Assembly (NCBI RefSeq): GCF_016758195.1
Contig: NZ_QYAC01000001.1
Span: forward strand, 347,423 to 411,422
Source of the DNA: Leucobacter chromiireducens subsp. solipictus
GTDB lineage: Bacteria; Actinomycetota; Actinomycetes; Actinomycetales; Microbacteriaceae
Length of the DNA: 64,000 bases
Reading direction: 5' to 3'
Of this stretch, positions 41,245-49,705 are shown piece by piece (the first letter of the stretch is position 1; each line of letters begins with the position of its first letter). The notes under the pieces were generated by a model. The model made no database searches. It worked only from the letters and a program-made list of their open reading frames with translations, and was not told the origin of the DNA. The position numbers and the translations under genes were made by a program.

Positions 41245-42843
41245 GTGGCAACTTTTCTTGAACTCGGCGTCGACCAGGACATGGTCGACGCGCTCGCCGG
41301 AGCCGGCATCGTCGACGCCTTTCCGATCCAGGAACAGACGATCCCGCTCGCGCTGACCGGGCAGGACATCATCGGCCAGGCGAAGACCGGCACCGGCAAG
41401 ACGTTCGGCTTTGGCCTCCCCCTGCTGCAGCGCGTTGGCGCGGAGCCGGAGGCCGGCGTTCAGGCGCTCGTCGTGGTGCCGACCCGCGAGCTCGCGGTGC
41501 AGGTCACGGAGGATCTGATCCTCGCCTCGCAGAATCGCGCCGCGACCGTCGTCTCAATTTACGGCGGCAAGGCATACGAGGGCCAGATTGAGCAGCTGAA
41601 GGCGGGCGCGCAGATCGTGGTCGGCACCCCCGGCCGCCTGCTGGACCTCGCGAACCAGCGGCTGCTGAACCTCTCGCAGGTCCGCGAGATGGTGCTCGAC
41701 GAGGCGGACAAGATGCTGGATCTCGGCTTCCTCGCCGACATCGAGAAGCTGTTCTCGCTCACCCCGCAGATCCGTCACACCATGCTGTTCTCGGCCACGA
41801 TGCCGGGCACCATCGTGACGCTCGCGCGGCGCTTCATGTCGAACCCGATCCACATCCGCGCGACGGACCCGGACGAGGGCCTCGCGCAGGCGAACATCGA
41901 GCACATCGTGTACCGCGCGCACTCGCTCGACAAGGACGAGGTGATCGGCCGGATCCTGCAGGCCGAGGGCCGCGGAAAGACCGTCATCTTCATGCGCACG
42001 AAGCGCGCGGCGGCGCGGCTGCAGGAGGAGCTCGTGGATCGCGGCTTCAACGCGGCGTCCGTGCACGGCGATCTCAACCAGGAGCAGCGCGAGCGCGCAA
42101 TGGCCGCGTTCAAGGCGGGCAAGAAGGACATCCTCATCGCCACCGACGTCGCCGCCCGCGGCATCGACGTGGACGATGTGACCCACGTCATCAACCACAC
42201 GGTTCCCGACGAGGAAAAGACGTACCTGCACCGCGTGGGCCGCACGGGCCGCGCGGGCCGCACCGGCATCGCCGTGACCTTCGTCGACTGGGACGATCTG
42301 CACAAGTGGGCGCTCATCAACAAGGCGCTCGAGTTCGGCGTGCCCGAGCCCGTCGAGACCTATTCTTCCTCCCCGCATCTCTTCGAGGATCTCAAGATCC
42401 CCGAGGGCTCGAAGGGCCGCCTGAAGGCGACGCCGACGAAGGAGCGAGCACCCCGCGCGGGCGGCGACCGTGATCGCGGCCGCGGGCGCGGCGGTTCTGG
42501 CGCGGGCCGTTCGACGAGCTCCGGCTCGGACGCTGGCTCGGAGACGGGGTCCAGGGAGACGAGCAGCCGCACGCGCACCCGGCGTCGGTCCCGCGACGCG
42601 AACCCGCAGGGGCCGGGTCGCCACGAGGCACACGGGCACGAGCAGCACGGCCACGATGCCGCCGGCGGCGGCGAACCCGGAGCTCCGCTCGCGGGCGACG
42701 GCGAGGGCACCCCGCGCCGCCGGCGCCGGCGCCGGGGCGGCTCGGGACGCTCGAACGGCGCTCAGAGCACCACGGCCGAGGGCGGTCAGGGCGCGGCGGC
42801 GCCGGGCGATGCGAGCCCCGCGAGCGAGGCCCCGGCCGCGTAG
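41245..42843 (+). CDS. DEAD-box RNA helicase (RhlE-like)
   Basis: A 532-residue ATP-dependent RNA helicase with all core motifs: AKTGTGKT (I), PTRELA (Ia), GTPGRLLDL (Ib), DEAD in LDEADKMLDLGF (II), SATMP (III), IFMRTKRAA (IV), ATDVAARGID (V) and HRVGRTGRAG (VI). The last 140 residues are a low-complexity Gly-, Arg-, Ser- and His-rich tail, typical for RNA binding. The GTG start at 41245, with AAGGGA upstream, is chosen because MATFLELGV is the usual opening. It probably acts in ribosome assembly or RNA decay. Confidence 0.94.
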   Translation: MATFLELGVDQDMVDALAGAGIVDAFPIQEQTIPLALTGQDIIGQAKTGTGKTFGFGLPLLQRVGAEPEAGVQALVVVPTRELAVQVTEDLILASQNRAATVVSIYGGKAYEGQIEQLKAGAQIVVGTPGRLLDLANQRLLNLSQVREMVLDEADKMLDLGFLADIEKLFSLTPQIRHTMLFSATMPGTIVTLARRFMSNPIHIRATDPDEGLAQANIEHIVYRAHSLDKDEVIGRILQAEGRGKTVIFMRTKRAAARLQEELVDRGFNAASVHGDLNQEQRERAMAAFKAGKKDILIATDVAARGIDVDDVTHVINHTVPDEEKTYLHRVGRTGRAGRTGIAVTFVDWDDLHKWALINKALEFGVPEPVETYSSSPHLFEDLKIPEGSKGRLKATPTKERAPRAGGDRDRGRGRGGSGAGRSTSSGSDAGSETGSRETSSRTRTRRRSRDANPQGPGRHEAHGHEQHGHDAAGGGEPGAPLAGDGEGTPRRRRRRRGGSGRSNGAQSTTAEGGQGAAAPGDASPASEAPAA

Positions 42844-42848
42844 TCAGC

Positions 42849-42884
42849 TGGTGGGCTGAGACCTCACGGTGCCTCAGCCCACCA
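42849..42884. terminator. Bidirectional terminator overlapping the end of the ABC ATPase gene
   Basis: A perfect 12-bp stem (TGGTGGGCTGAG / CTCAGCCCACCA) with a 12-nt loop lies between convergent genes. Its right arm includes the stop codon and last codons of the leftward ATPase gene (stop at 42874). Confidence 0.7.
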
Positions 42885-43752
42885 TCGTCCGCGCCAATAG
42901 CGCGTGCAACTCCGCCTCGAGGGGCGGCACCCGCGGATCGAGCAGGAACGCATCACCGCGCGGGATCTCGCGCGTCACCGCGACCTCGCCGACGATCCGG
43001 GCCCCCGCCATCCCGTCCGTGCTCATCGCGCCCACGCCCTTCGCGCCCGGGACCGGGTCGCCCGAGTCCGCGGTGCCGGCTGGCACGCCCAGCACCAGCA
43101 CTCGATCACTGAGCCGCACCGCCTCGCGAATGTCGTGAGTGACGAGCAGAATGCTCCAGCCGTGTGCTCCCCAGATGTCGAGCAGCCAGCGCTGCAGTTC
43201 GTCGCGGGTGATCGCGTCGAGCGCCCCGAACGGTTCGTCGAGGAGCAGCACTGGCTTGCCCTGCACCACGGTGCGGAGAAACGAGACGCGCTGCCGCATG
43301 CCGCCGGACAGCTGCCGCGGGTAGCGTCGTTCCGCCCCCGCCAGCCCGAACGGCCCGAGCAGCGCGGCCACCCTGGCGCGCGCGTCCCGGCGCGGCATCC
43401 CCGCGACCTCGAGCCCGATCCCGGCATTGTCACGGATGCGCCGCCACGGCAACAGCACGTCCCGCTGCGGCATGTACGCGAAGGGGCGGTCGTGGCCGAG
43501 CGCCGCCGGATCGACGGCCGCACCGCCGAAGCGGATCTCGCCGGCATCCGCCCGCAGCGCACCGATGAGGAGCGAGAGCAGCGTCGACTTCCCACTGCCG
43601 CTCGCCCCGACGAGCGACACGATCTCCCCCGCCCCGACGCGCAGGCTGAGATCGCCGAGCACCGGCTGCTCCCCAAAGGCCTTCGTGATCCCGCGCAGTT
43701 CGAGCGCGGCCCGCGGCGCGGCCGCACCGCCGGGGCTCTGCACCCCCGTCAC
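42874..43752 (-). CDS. ABC transporter ATPase, thiamine-precursor importer (ThiZ-like)
   Basis: A 292-residue ATPase with Walker A GASGSGKST, Q-loop MPQRD, signature LSGGMRQRV, Walker B VLLLDEPFGALD and switch His in LVTHD. It belongs to the SsuB/TauB/ThiZ group. The GTG start at 43752 overlaps the permease stop by 4 nt. The last 50 residues form an extra C-terminal part. TPP-riboswitch control of the operon points to the pyrimidine moiety of thiamine as cargo. Confidence 0.92.
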   Translation of the reverse strand: MTGVQSPGGAAAPRAALELRGITKAFGEQPVLGDLSLRVGAGEIVSLVGASGSGKSTLLSLLIGALRADAGEIRFGGAAVDPAALGHDRPFAYMPQRDVLLPWRRIRDNAGIGLEVAGMPRRDARARVAALLGPFGLAGAERRYPRQLSGGMRQRVSFLRTVVQGKPVLLLDEPFGALDAITRDELQRWLLDIWGAHGWSILLVTHDIREAVRLSDRVLVLGVPAGTADSGDPVPGAKGVGAMSTDGMAGARIVGEVAVTREIPRGDAFLLDPRVPPLEAELHALLARTMVG

Positions 43753-44549
43753 CGTGCCGCCCCCTGCTCGATGCGGAGCCACGGCACCGCGACGCGTTCG
43801 AGCAGCGCGACGAAGCCAAACAGGGCGAGGGTGAGCACGGAGCTCACCGCCACCGCGGCGAGGACCAGATCCGTGCGGAACACGTGCTTCGCGGATTGCA
43901 TGTAGACGCCGAGCCCCGCGACCGCCCCGGCGTACTCCGCGAAAATCGTGCCGACCACGGCGTACGTGATCGAGATCCGGAGCGCCGAGAAAAACGACGG
44001 GATCCCGGCGGGCAATCGCAGCAGCCGAAACACCTGCCAGCGGCTGGCCCCCATCGAACGCAGCAGATGCTCCGCGTCGGGGTCCGCGGCGGCGAAACCG
44101 CGCAGCAGCCCCACCACCATGGGAAAAAACGTCACGAACGCGACCAGCAAGATCTTGGGGAGCAGCCCGAAACCGAACCACAGCACCACGAGCGGCGCGA
44201 GCGCGATCAGCGGCAGCGTCTGACTGACGACGAGGAGCGGGAGGATCGCGCGGCGCAGCACGAGCGAGAAGTCGAGCGCCGTCGCCACGAGGAACGCGAC
44301 CGCCACCGACAGCGTGAAGCCCGTCAGGGTCGCGGTGAGCGTGGGGATCGCGTGCCGCCACAGCGACGCACGCTCCCCCGCCCCGGCGGCCACCACACGG
44401 CCCGGCGAAGGCAGGAGTTCCGCGGGCACCCAGCCGGCGGACGTCGCGAACTGCCAGAGACCGAGGATGGCCACGACGGCGAGCGCCGGGGGCAGGACGA
44501 TCCCGGCGACACGGCCCAGCGCGCCCGGGGCGTCGGTGCCCACCCGCAC
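43749..44549 (-). CDS. ABC transporter permease, thiamine-precursor importer (ThiX-like)
   Basis: A 266-residue permease with about six membrane helices and the ATPase-contact segment LRSMGASRWQVFRLLRLPAGIP. The GTG start at 44549 shares a base with the stop codon of the binding-protein gene (TAGTG). A much longer open frame upstream is an antisense artefact of that gene. Confidence 0.92.
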   Translation of the reverse strand: MRVGTDAPGALGRVAGIVLPPALAVVAILGLWQFATSAGWVPAELLPSPGRVVAAGAGERASLWRHAIPTLTATLTGFTLSVAVAFLVATALDFSLVLRRAILPLLVVSQTLPLIALAPLVVLWFGFGLLPKILLVAFVTFFPMVVGLLRGFAAADPDAEHLLRSMGASRWQVFRLLRLPAGIPSFFSALRISITYAVVGTIFAEYAGAVAGLGVYMQSAKHVFRTDLVLAAVAVSSVLTLALFGFVALLERVAVPWLRIEQGAAR

Positions 44550-45619
44550 TACCGCAGCTCGTCGGTGTAGTACGTCGACCAGTCCGGCTCCGACGTGAGC
44601 GGGGTGCCCTCCGCATCGTTCAGGAAACCGCCCTCGAACAGGAACGCCCCGAAGGCGTCCCACGCCGCGGGGTCGACGGCCCCGATCTCGCGTCCCGTCG
44701 AGCGGAGGTAGCCGTCCTCGGCCATGAGCTGCGCGCTGCGGTGCACGAGTTCCGTGGCCGTGCCGAGGGTATCCGGGTTCGCCGCGATGAGGATGTCCGC
44801 GGCCTTCTCGGGGTGCTCGACCGCGAACTCGTAGCCGCGCGCCACGGCCTGCACGAACGCGCGCGCATCCTCCGGGTGCTCGGCGAGGTATGCGTCGCTC
44901 GAGATGATCCCCGTGGACTGCTGCTCCGGCACCCCGAAATCCTGGTAGCGCCAGGCTCGATAGGGATGCCCGTCGATCTCCATCTGCAGGTCTTCCCAGG
45001 TGGCGACGGAGAGGGTGAAGTCGATCCGGCCCTGCGAGAGCGCCTCGTACGCACCGGTGTCGAGCACGACCTCCTCGAACTCCCCCTTCCCGCCGTCGCC
45101 CTGGATCGTGGAACTCGCGAGCGCGCCGAACAGCGGGGCACCGAAGCCGCCGAACACGAGGCCGTCGAGGTCCCGGGGGCGCTGCAGATCCTCGCGGTCC
45201 CCCAGGACCACGAGCCGCCCGGTGTCGGTCTGGGTGATCCGGTACACCGAGATGACGTCGAGCCCGGCGGTGCGGGCCATCTGCACGCCCGACTGGCCGC
45301 CGATCCCGAAGTCCGCCTCGCCCGCGGAGACGAGCTGGCTCGCCGACGTGGACCCGTACGGCAGGATCTCCACGTCGAGCCCAGCGTCGGCGAAATAGCC
45401 CTCCGCCTCGGCGACGTACACGCCGATGTGGTTCGTGTTCGGTGCCCAGTCGAGCGCGAAGGTGACCGGGGCGAGATCGGCCGCGGCGGTGCCGGATCCG
45501 GCAGCCCCCGAGTCGGGGGACGCCGGGGCCGCGCAGCCCGCGAGGGCGAGGGTTCCGGCGGCGAGCGCCGCGGCGGCGGCCAGCAGTCGTGGGGTGCGGA
45601 CAGGGGTGTGGTGACGCAT
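44549..45619 (-). CDS. NMT1/THI5-like substrate-binding lipoprotein (ThiY-like)
   Basis: This 356-residue lipoprotein has a signal peptide ending LAGC (Cys near 29) and an NMT1-type binding domain: VTFALDWAPNTNHIGVYVA, GLDVEILPYGS and GEADFGIGGQSGV. Members under TPP control bind the pyrimidine precursor of thiamine (HMP or formylaminopyrimidine). The ATG at 45619 has AAAGGG as ribosome binding site, and that site is buried in a hairpin (45623-45650) downstream of the riboswitch. It heads the three-gene transporter operon. Confidence 0.93.
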   Translation of the reverse strand: MRHHTPVRTPRLLAAAAALAAGTLALAGCAAPASPDSGAAGSGTAAADLAPVTFALDWAPNTNHIGVYVAEAEGYFADAGLDVEILPYGSTSASQLVSAGEADFGIGGQSGVQMARTAGLDVISVYRITQTDTGRLVVLGDREDLQRPRDLDGLVFGGFGAPLFGALASSTIQGDGGKGEFEEVVLDTGAYEALSQGRIDFTLSVATWEDLQMEIDGHPYRAWRYQDFGVPEQQSTGIISSDAYLAEHPEDARAFVQAVARGYEFAVEHPEKAADILIAANPDTLGTATELVHRSAQLMAEDGYLRSTGREIGAVDPAAWDAFGAFLFEGGFLNDAEGTPLTSEPDWSTYYTDELR

Positions 45620-45622
45620 AAG

Positions 45623-45650
45623 CGTGCCCTTTCACTCGTTGAGGGGCACG
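45623..45650 (-). promoter_or_regulatory. Ribosome-site-sequestering hairpin of the TPP riboswitch
   Basis: In the mRNA CGUGCCC pairs with GGGCACG. The right arm contains the end of the AAAGGG ribosome binding site, 7 nt before the AUG. This suits control of translation rather than of transcription. Confidence 0.65.
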
Positions 45651-45659
45651 GGTACTTCA

Positions 45660-45755
45660 AGAGTGTCTCCCTGCGCTGGCATGATCCAGATCAGGTTCGA
45701 CGGTCGAAAGTTTGAGCACTTTCCTCTCAGCCCGGCCTACCGGACTCCCGTGTGC
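45660..45755 (-). promoter_or_regulatory. TPP riboswitch (THI element)
   Basis: The minus strand carries the core TPP aptamer words in order: CCGGGCTGAGAGG, then AACCTGATCTGG, then ATCATGCCAGCGCAGGGAGA. These are the J2-3, J4-5 and P1-closing regions known from thiamine genes. A TACGGT -10 box (45766-45761) lies just upstream. It controls the ThiYXZ-like transporter genes. Confidence 0.95.
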
Positions 45756-45807
45756 TCCACACCGTAGCAGATTCCGTATTCGGTGCCGGATCTCCTATGG
45801 TGGTGCC

Positions 45808-46437
45808 GTGACCACGAACCCAGCTGCTCCCCGCCCGGCCCTCTCCCCCGTCGACTACGGCGTGGGGGCGCGCTTCACGCTCTCCGTGTACGACTCCGAC
45901 TACGTGCGGATCATTCTCGACGCCCTGGCGGGCGCGAACCGCGACGGGCTCACGATCGAGACGAGCGACATCTCGACGTTTGTCGGCGGCACCGAGGCGC
46001 GCGTGCTCGAGTTCCTGCGCGAGGTGATCGCGGCGGCCGCGGCGAGCGGGGCGCACCTGTCGGCAGCGGCCCTGCTGTCGCGCGGGTGCCCGGGCGAGCT
46101 GGCGTGCGCGCTCCCGGACGGGGTGGCCGCACTCGGGGCCGAGCCCGTGGCGCTCGCGCCCACCGGGGTCCGTGCGCGGGCGCACTGGTCGCTCTACCCG
46201 CTGCTCGACGGCGGGGCGAACGGGGATCACATGAGCCCGATCTACGCCGCGATCGAGGACGCCAAATCGGCGGGGGTCTACGCGGGCTCCGACCACTTCG
46301 CGACGCGGCTCGACGGGGACCTCGCCGAGGTGCTCGCGACGGCGGCCAACGGCTGGATCGGCGTGGGCGGGGTCGTGCAGCACGTCACCACCCATCTCAC
46401 GGTGTCGATCAACAGCCCGAGCCCGATCGCGGAGTAG
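45808..46437 (+). CDS. ykoF: YkoF-family thiamine/HMP-binding protein
   Basis: A 209-residue protein with two tandem YkoF domains (about 15-95 and 115-200; GARFTLSVYDSDYVRIILDA and ARAHWSLYPLLDGG). YkoF of Bacillus binds thiamine or its pyrimidine part in the cytoplasm and usually sits inside a TPP-riboswitch operon. Here it is divergent from the transporter. Its GTG start lies 6 nt after a TATGGT -10 box, so the mRNA is probably leaderless and outside riboswitch control. Confidence 0.9.
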   Translation: MTTNPAAPRPALSPVDYGVGARFTLSVYDSDYVRIILDALAGANRDGLTIETSDISTFVGGTEARVLEFLREVIAAAAASGAHLSAAALLSRGCPGELACALPDGVAALGAEPVALAPTGVRARAHWSLYPLLDGGANGDHMSPIYAAIEDAKSAGVYAGSDHFATRLDGDLAEVLATAANGWIGVGGVVQHVTTHLTVSINSPSPIAE

Positions 46438-46500
46438 CACTGGCGCGTCACACGGCGACACACGCTTCCGCACGGCTCGAAACCTCCGTACCGTGAGGGC

Positions 46501-47355
46501 ATGAGCATTCACTTCCCGCCGCTGCCCGACTCCGTGATCGCGGAGCGAGTCGCGGTCGCCCCTGACGTTGAGCTCCGCGTGCTGCGGGCCGGATCCGGCG
46601 CCCCGCTGCTGCTCGTTCCCGGCTGGAACTTTTCGGGCGAGGTGTTTGTGCACCAGCTCACCCAGCTGGCCGAGCACTATGAGGTGATTGCGCTCGACCC
46701 GCGCGGCCACGGCGAGTCGAGCAAGCCGCTCACCGGCAACAGCTTCCCGCAGCGCGGCCGCGATCTCGCCGCCGTCATCGAGGCGCTGCACCTCCCGGAC
46801 CTCGCGCTGGCCGGCTGGTCGTTTGGCGTGCTCGATGTGCTCTCGTATCTGGAGCAGCACGGCCACGCGCGGGTGGCGAAGCTGATCCTCATCGACGAGC
46901 CGCCGCGCGTTCCCTTCGACCCGCGTGATCCGGCCGAGTGGGGCGAGGCGGCGCTCAGCCACGACGGGCTGCCCGCGTACATCACCTTCCTCTCGACCGA
47001 TCGCGCGGGCTTCCTCGCGTACATCGCGAGCGATGCGCTCGGCGTGGACCCCGCCGATGCGGCCGCGGAGCCCGCCGTGGCGCGGCTGATCGCCGACGGG
47101 GCCCGCACCCCGGAACACATCGCGATCATCACGGGCGTCGAGGGGCTCGCCACGGATCTCACGGCCCCCGCCGTCGCCTACCACGACAGCGGCAAGCCCC
47201 TGCTGTTTCTCGCGCAGGAGCGGTGGGCCGCCGAGGCGCGGCGCTGGGTCACGGCGCAGCTGCCCCGCGCCGAGTTTGACACGATCCCGGTGCACGCGGG
47301 CTTCATCACCGCCCCCGAGGCCTTCAACGCCCGCATCGCCGCGTTCCTCGACTGA
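46501..47355 (+). CDS. Alpha/beta hydrolase
   Basis: A 284-residue hydrolase of the alpha/beta fold. The nucleophile elbow is GWSFGV (Ser near 106), the oxyanion region is VPGWNFSGEVF, and DPRGHGESSKP is typical for the family. The acid and His residues are likely in the C-terminal third (VHAGFI). TACCGT ends 6 nt before the ATG, consistent with a leaderless start. It follows ykoF by 63 nt, but shared function is not evident. Substrate unknown. Confidence 0.88.
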   Translation: MSIHFPPLPDSVIAERVAVAPDVELRVLRAGSGAPLLLVPGWNFSGEVFVHQLTQLAEHYEVIALDPRGHGESSKPLTGNSFPQRGRDLAAVIEALHLPDLALAGWSFGVLDVLSYLEQHGHARVAKLILIDEPPRVPFDPRDPAEWGEAALSHDGLPAYITFLSTDRAGFLAYIASDALGVDPADAAAEPAVARLIADGARTPEHIAIITGVEGLATDLTAPAVAYHDSGKPLLFLAQERWAAEARRWVTAQLPRAEFDTIPVHAGFITAPEAFNARIAAFLD

Positions 47356-47371
47356 GGCGCGGCAGCGGCCG

Positions 47372-48223
47372 CTAGCGCGACACGGCGAGGTCCGCGCGGA
47401 GCCGATCCACGACGTCGCCCGGGGTGGTGCGCTCCCCGAGCCGGTTCGTTTTCCCGGCCCCGTGGTAGTCGCTCGCGCCCGTCGTTTCGAGACCGAGCTC
47501 GGCGACGGCGGCGACGAGCGGGGGCAGCCAGTCCTCCCGGTTCTCGGGGTGGTTCAGCTCGACGCCCCAGAGCCCCGCGACGGCGAGCTCGGCGATATCC
47601 TTCGGCGTCGCCGCGCTGCGCTGCCGCATCGCGGCCGGGTGCGCGAGCACCGCGCGTCCGCCGGCCCGGTGCACCATCCGGATCGTATCGCTCGTGTCGA
47701 GCGCGTAGGTGCCGAGGTAGTACGGGGAGCCGGGATGCAGCGCCACCTCGAACGCCGTGCTGCGGTCCGGGAAGTATCCGCCCGCGACGAGCGCGTCGGC
47801 CACGTGCGGGCGCCCGACCGTGCGGGCGTCGCCATCCCCCACCACGTCCTCCCACCGGATCGCGTAGTCCCGGGACACGCGCCGCACCATCTCGCGGGCC
47901 CGCTCGATCCGCGCCGTGCGCACGTGGTCCAGGGCGGCGAACAGCTCCGCAGCGGCCGGGTCCATCCCGTACCCGAGCAGGTGGCGCGAGTACCCCGCGT
48001 GCTGGGTCGTGAGTTCCATCCCCGGGAGGAACTCGATGCCGTGCGCGGCGGCGGCCTCGCGCGCCTCGGGCCAGCCGGAGATCGTGTCGTGGTCCGTGAG
48101 CGCGAAGCCCGCGAGCCCCAACGTGGCGGCCTCGCGCGCGATCTCCTCGGGCGTCGTCGTCCCGTCGGAGTGCACGGAGTGCGTGTGCAGATCGTACGCC
48201 CGCATCGCCTCGGAATCTGCCAT
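47372..48223 (-). CDS. PHP-domain phosphoesterase
   Basis: This 283-residue protein has the four PHP metal motifs: HTHSVHSDG, LTDHDT, the GMELT glutamate, and late His/Asp in GASDYHG. Such stand-alone PHP proteins include 3',5'-nucleoside bisphosphate phosphatases and RNase AM. The ATG at 48223 is used instead of an upstream one because TAGAAT ends 7 nt before it. It is divergent from the aminopeptidase gene, with only 57 bp between start codons. Confidence 0.9.
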   Translation of the reverse strand: MADSEAMRAYDLHTHSVHSDGTTTPEEIAREAATLGLAGFALTDHDTISGWPEAREAAAAHGIEFLPGMELTTQHAGYSRHLLGYGMDPAAAELFAALDHVRTARIERAREMVRRVSRDYAIRWEDVVGDGDARTVGRPHVADALVAGGYFPDRSTAFEVALHPGSPYYLGTYALDTSDTIRMVHRAGGRAVLAHPAAMRQRSAATPKDIAELAVAGLWGVELNHPENREDWLPPLVAAVAELGLETTGASDYHGAGKTNRLGERTTPGDVVDRLRADLAVSR

Positions 48224-48280
48224 AGGGATCATTCTATGTCGGTGCCGCGTTCACGCATCTCCGGGTGAGAGGATGGGGGC

Positions 48281-49678
48281 ATGACCGACACCGCGCAGAC
48301 GACTCACGAGGTCGAAATCGATAACAGCAACCGCAGCACCACCCCGCAGACGCAGAGCTTCTCGGACTACATTTCGAGCGGCTGGGCAGAGCAGCCCGCC
48401 ACGCTCCCCGAAGCGCTGCCCGTCGCCCCGTTCGCGGCGGCCCGCCGCGACCGCCTCGCCGCCCAGTTCGTGGGCGAGCGCCTCGTCATCGCCGCGGGCG
48501 CGATGAAGCAGCGCTCGAACGAAACGTTCTACCAGTACCGCGCGCACAGCGCCTTCGCCCACCTCACCGGCTGGGGCTCGGAGAGCGAGCCGGGGGCGAT
48601 CCTCGTGTTGGATCCGGCGCAGGATCCGGCAGCGGACGGTGCCAGCCACACCGCGACCCTGTACTTCCGCGAGCGCGCGGGCCGCGACAGCGACGAGTTC
48701 TTCGCGAACCCCGAGATCGGCGAGTTCTGGATCGGCCCCCGCCCCTCCCTCGGCCAGGTCGCGGCGGCGCTCGGCATCGCGACCGCGCACCTCGCGGACT
48801 TCGTTCCCGGCGACACCGACCGCACGCTCGAGGACGCCGATCTGGCGCGCGCGGCCTCAGAGCTGCGCCTCGTGAAGGACACCTTCGAGCTCGCCGAGAT
48901 GCAGGCCGCGGTCGACGCGACGGCGACCGGCTTCACGGAGGTGCTCGCGGCGCTCCCCGCGGCCAGCGCGCACCCCCGCGGCGAACGCATCGTGGAGGGC
49001 GTGTTCAACCAGCGCGCCCGGCTCGACGGCAACACCGTCGGCTACGAGACCATTGCGGCGTCCGGCCCCCACGCCTGCACGCTGCACTGGATCCGCAACG
49101 ACGGCCCGGTGCGCAGCGGCGACCTGCTGCTGCTCGACGCGGGCATCGAACTCGACAGCCTCTACACCGCCGACATCACGCGCACCGTTCCCGTGTCGGG
49201 AACGTTCAGCGAGGTGCAGCGTCGCGTCTACGACGCCGTGCTCGAAGCGGCCGATGCCGCGCGCGCGATCGTGCGGCCCGGGATCCGCTTCAGCGACGTC
49301 CACGCCGCCGCGATGCAGGTCATCGAGCGCCACACGCGCGACTGGGGCTTCCTGCCCGAGGACGACGGCACGGCCTACTACCGCCGCTACATGGTGCACG
49401 GCACGAGCCACCACCTCGGCCTCGACGTGCACGACTGCGCGCAGGCGCGGCGCGAGATGTACATGGAGGGCATCCTCGAGCCCGGCATGGTCTTCACGAT
49501 CGAGCCCGGCCTGTATTTCCAGCCCGACGATCTCACCGTGCCCGCGGAGTTCCGCGGCATCGGCGTGCGCATCGAGGACGACATCGTCGTCACCGAGGAC
49601 GGCTGCGTGAACCTCTCCGCGGGCATCCCGCGCACCGCGGACGACGTGGAGGCGTGGATCCGCGACGCGCAGGCGTAG
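48281..49678 (+). CDS. pepP: Xaa-Pro aminopeptidase (M24B)
   Basis: A 465-residue metallopeptidase that removes the first residue from peptides with proline at position two. The C-terminal pita-bread domain shows all ligands of the two-metal site: Asp in LLLDAGIELDSLYTADITRT (two), His in VHGTSHHLGLDVHD, Glu in FTIEPGLYF and Glu in VRIEDDIVV. The N-terminal domain has SNETFYQYRAHSAFAHLTGW. GAGGATGGGGGC lies directly before the ATG, the same 12-mer that precedes coaBC. Confidence 0.94.
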   Translation: MTDTAQTTHEVEIDNSNRSTTPQTQSFSDYISSGWAEQPATLPEALPVAPFAAARRDRLAAQFVGERLVIAAGAMKQRSNETFYQYRAHSAFAHLTGWGSESEPGAILVLDPAQDPAADGASHTATLYFRERAGRDSDEFFANPEIGEFWIGPRPSLGQVAAALGIATAHLADFVPGDTDRTLEDADLARAASELRLVKDTFELAEMQAAVDATATGFTEVLAALPAASAHPRGERIVEGVFNQRARLDGNTVGYETIAASGPHACTLHWIRNDGPVRSGDLLLLDAGIELDSLYTADITRTVPVSGTFSEVQRRVYDAVLEAADAARAIVRPGIRFSDVHAAAMQVIERHTRDWGFLPEDDGTAYYRRYMVHGTSHHLGLDVHDCAQARREMYMEGILEPGMVFTIEPGLYFQPDDLTVPAEFRGIGVRIEDDIVVTEDGCVNLSAGIPRTADDVEAWIRDAQA

Positions 49679-49705
49679 GCGGCAGCCGCGCGCGGGCCGG
49701 CTGAG

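Noticed and set aside
48236-48258. ATGTCGGTG upstream of pepP as a damage promoter
   Set aside because: The hexamer at the proper distance is ACGCAT, which lacks the A2 of a -10 box.
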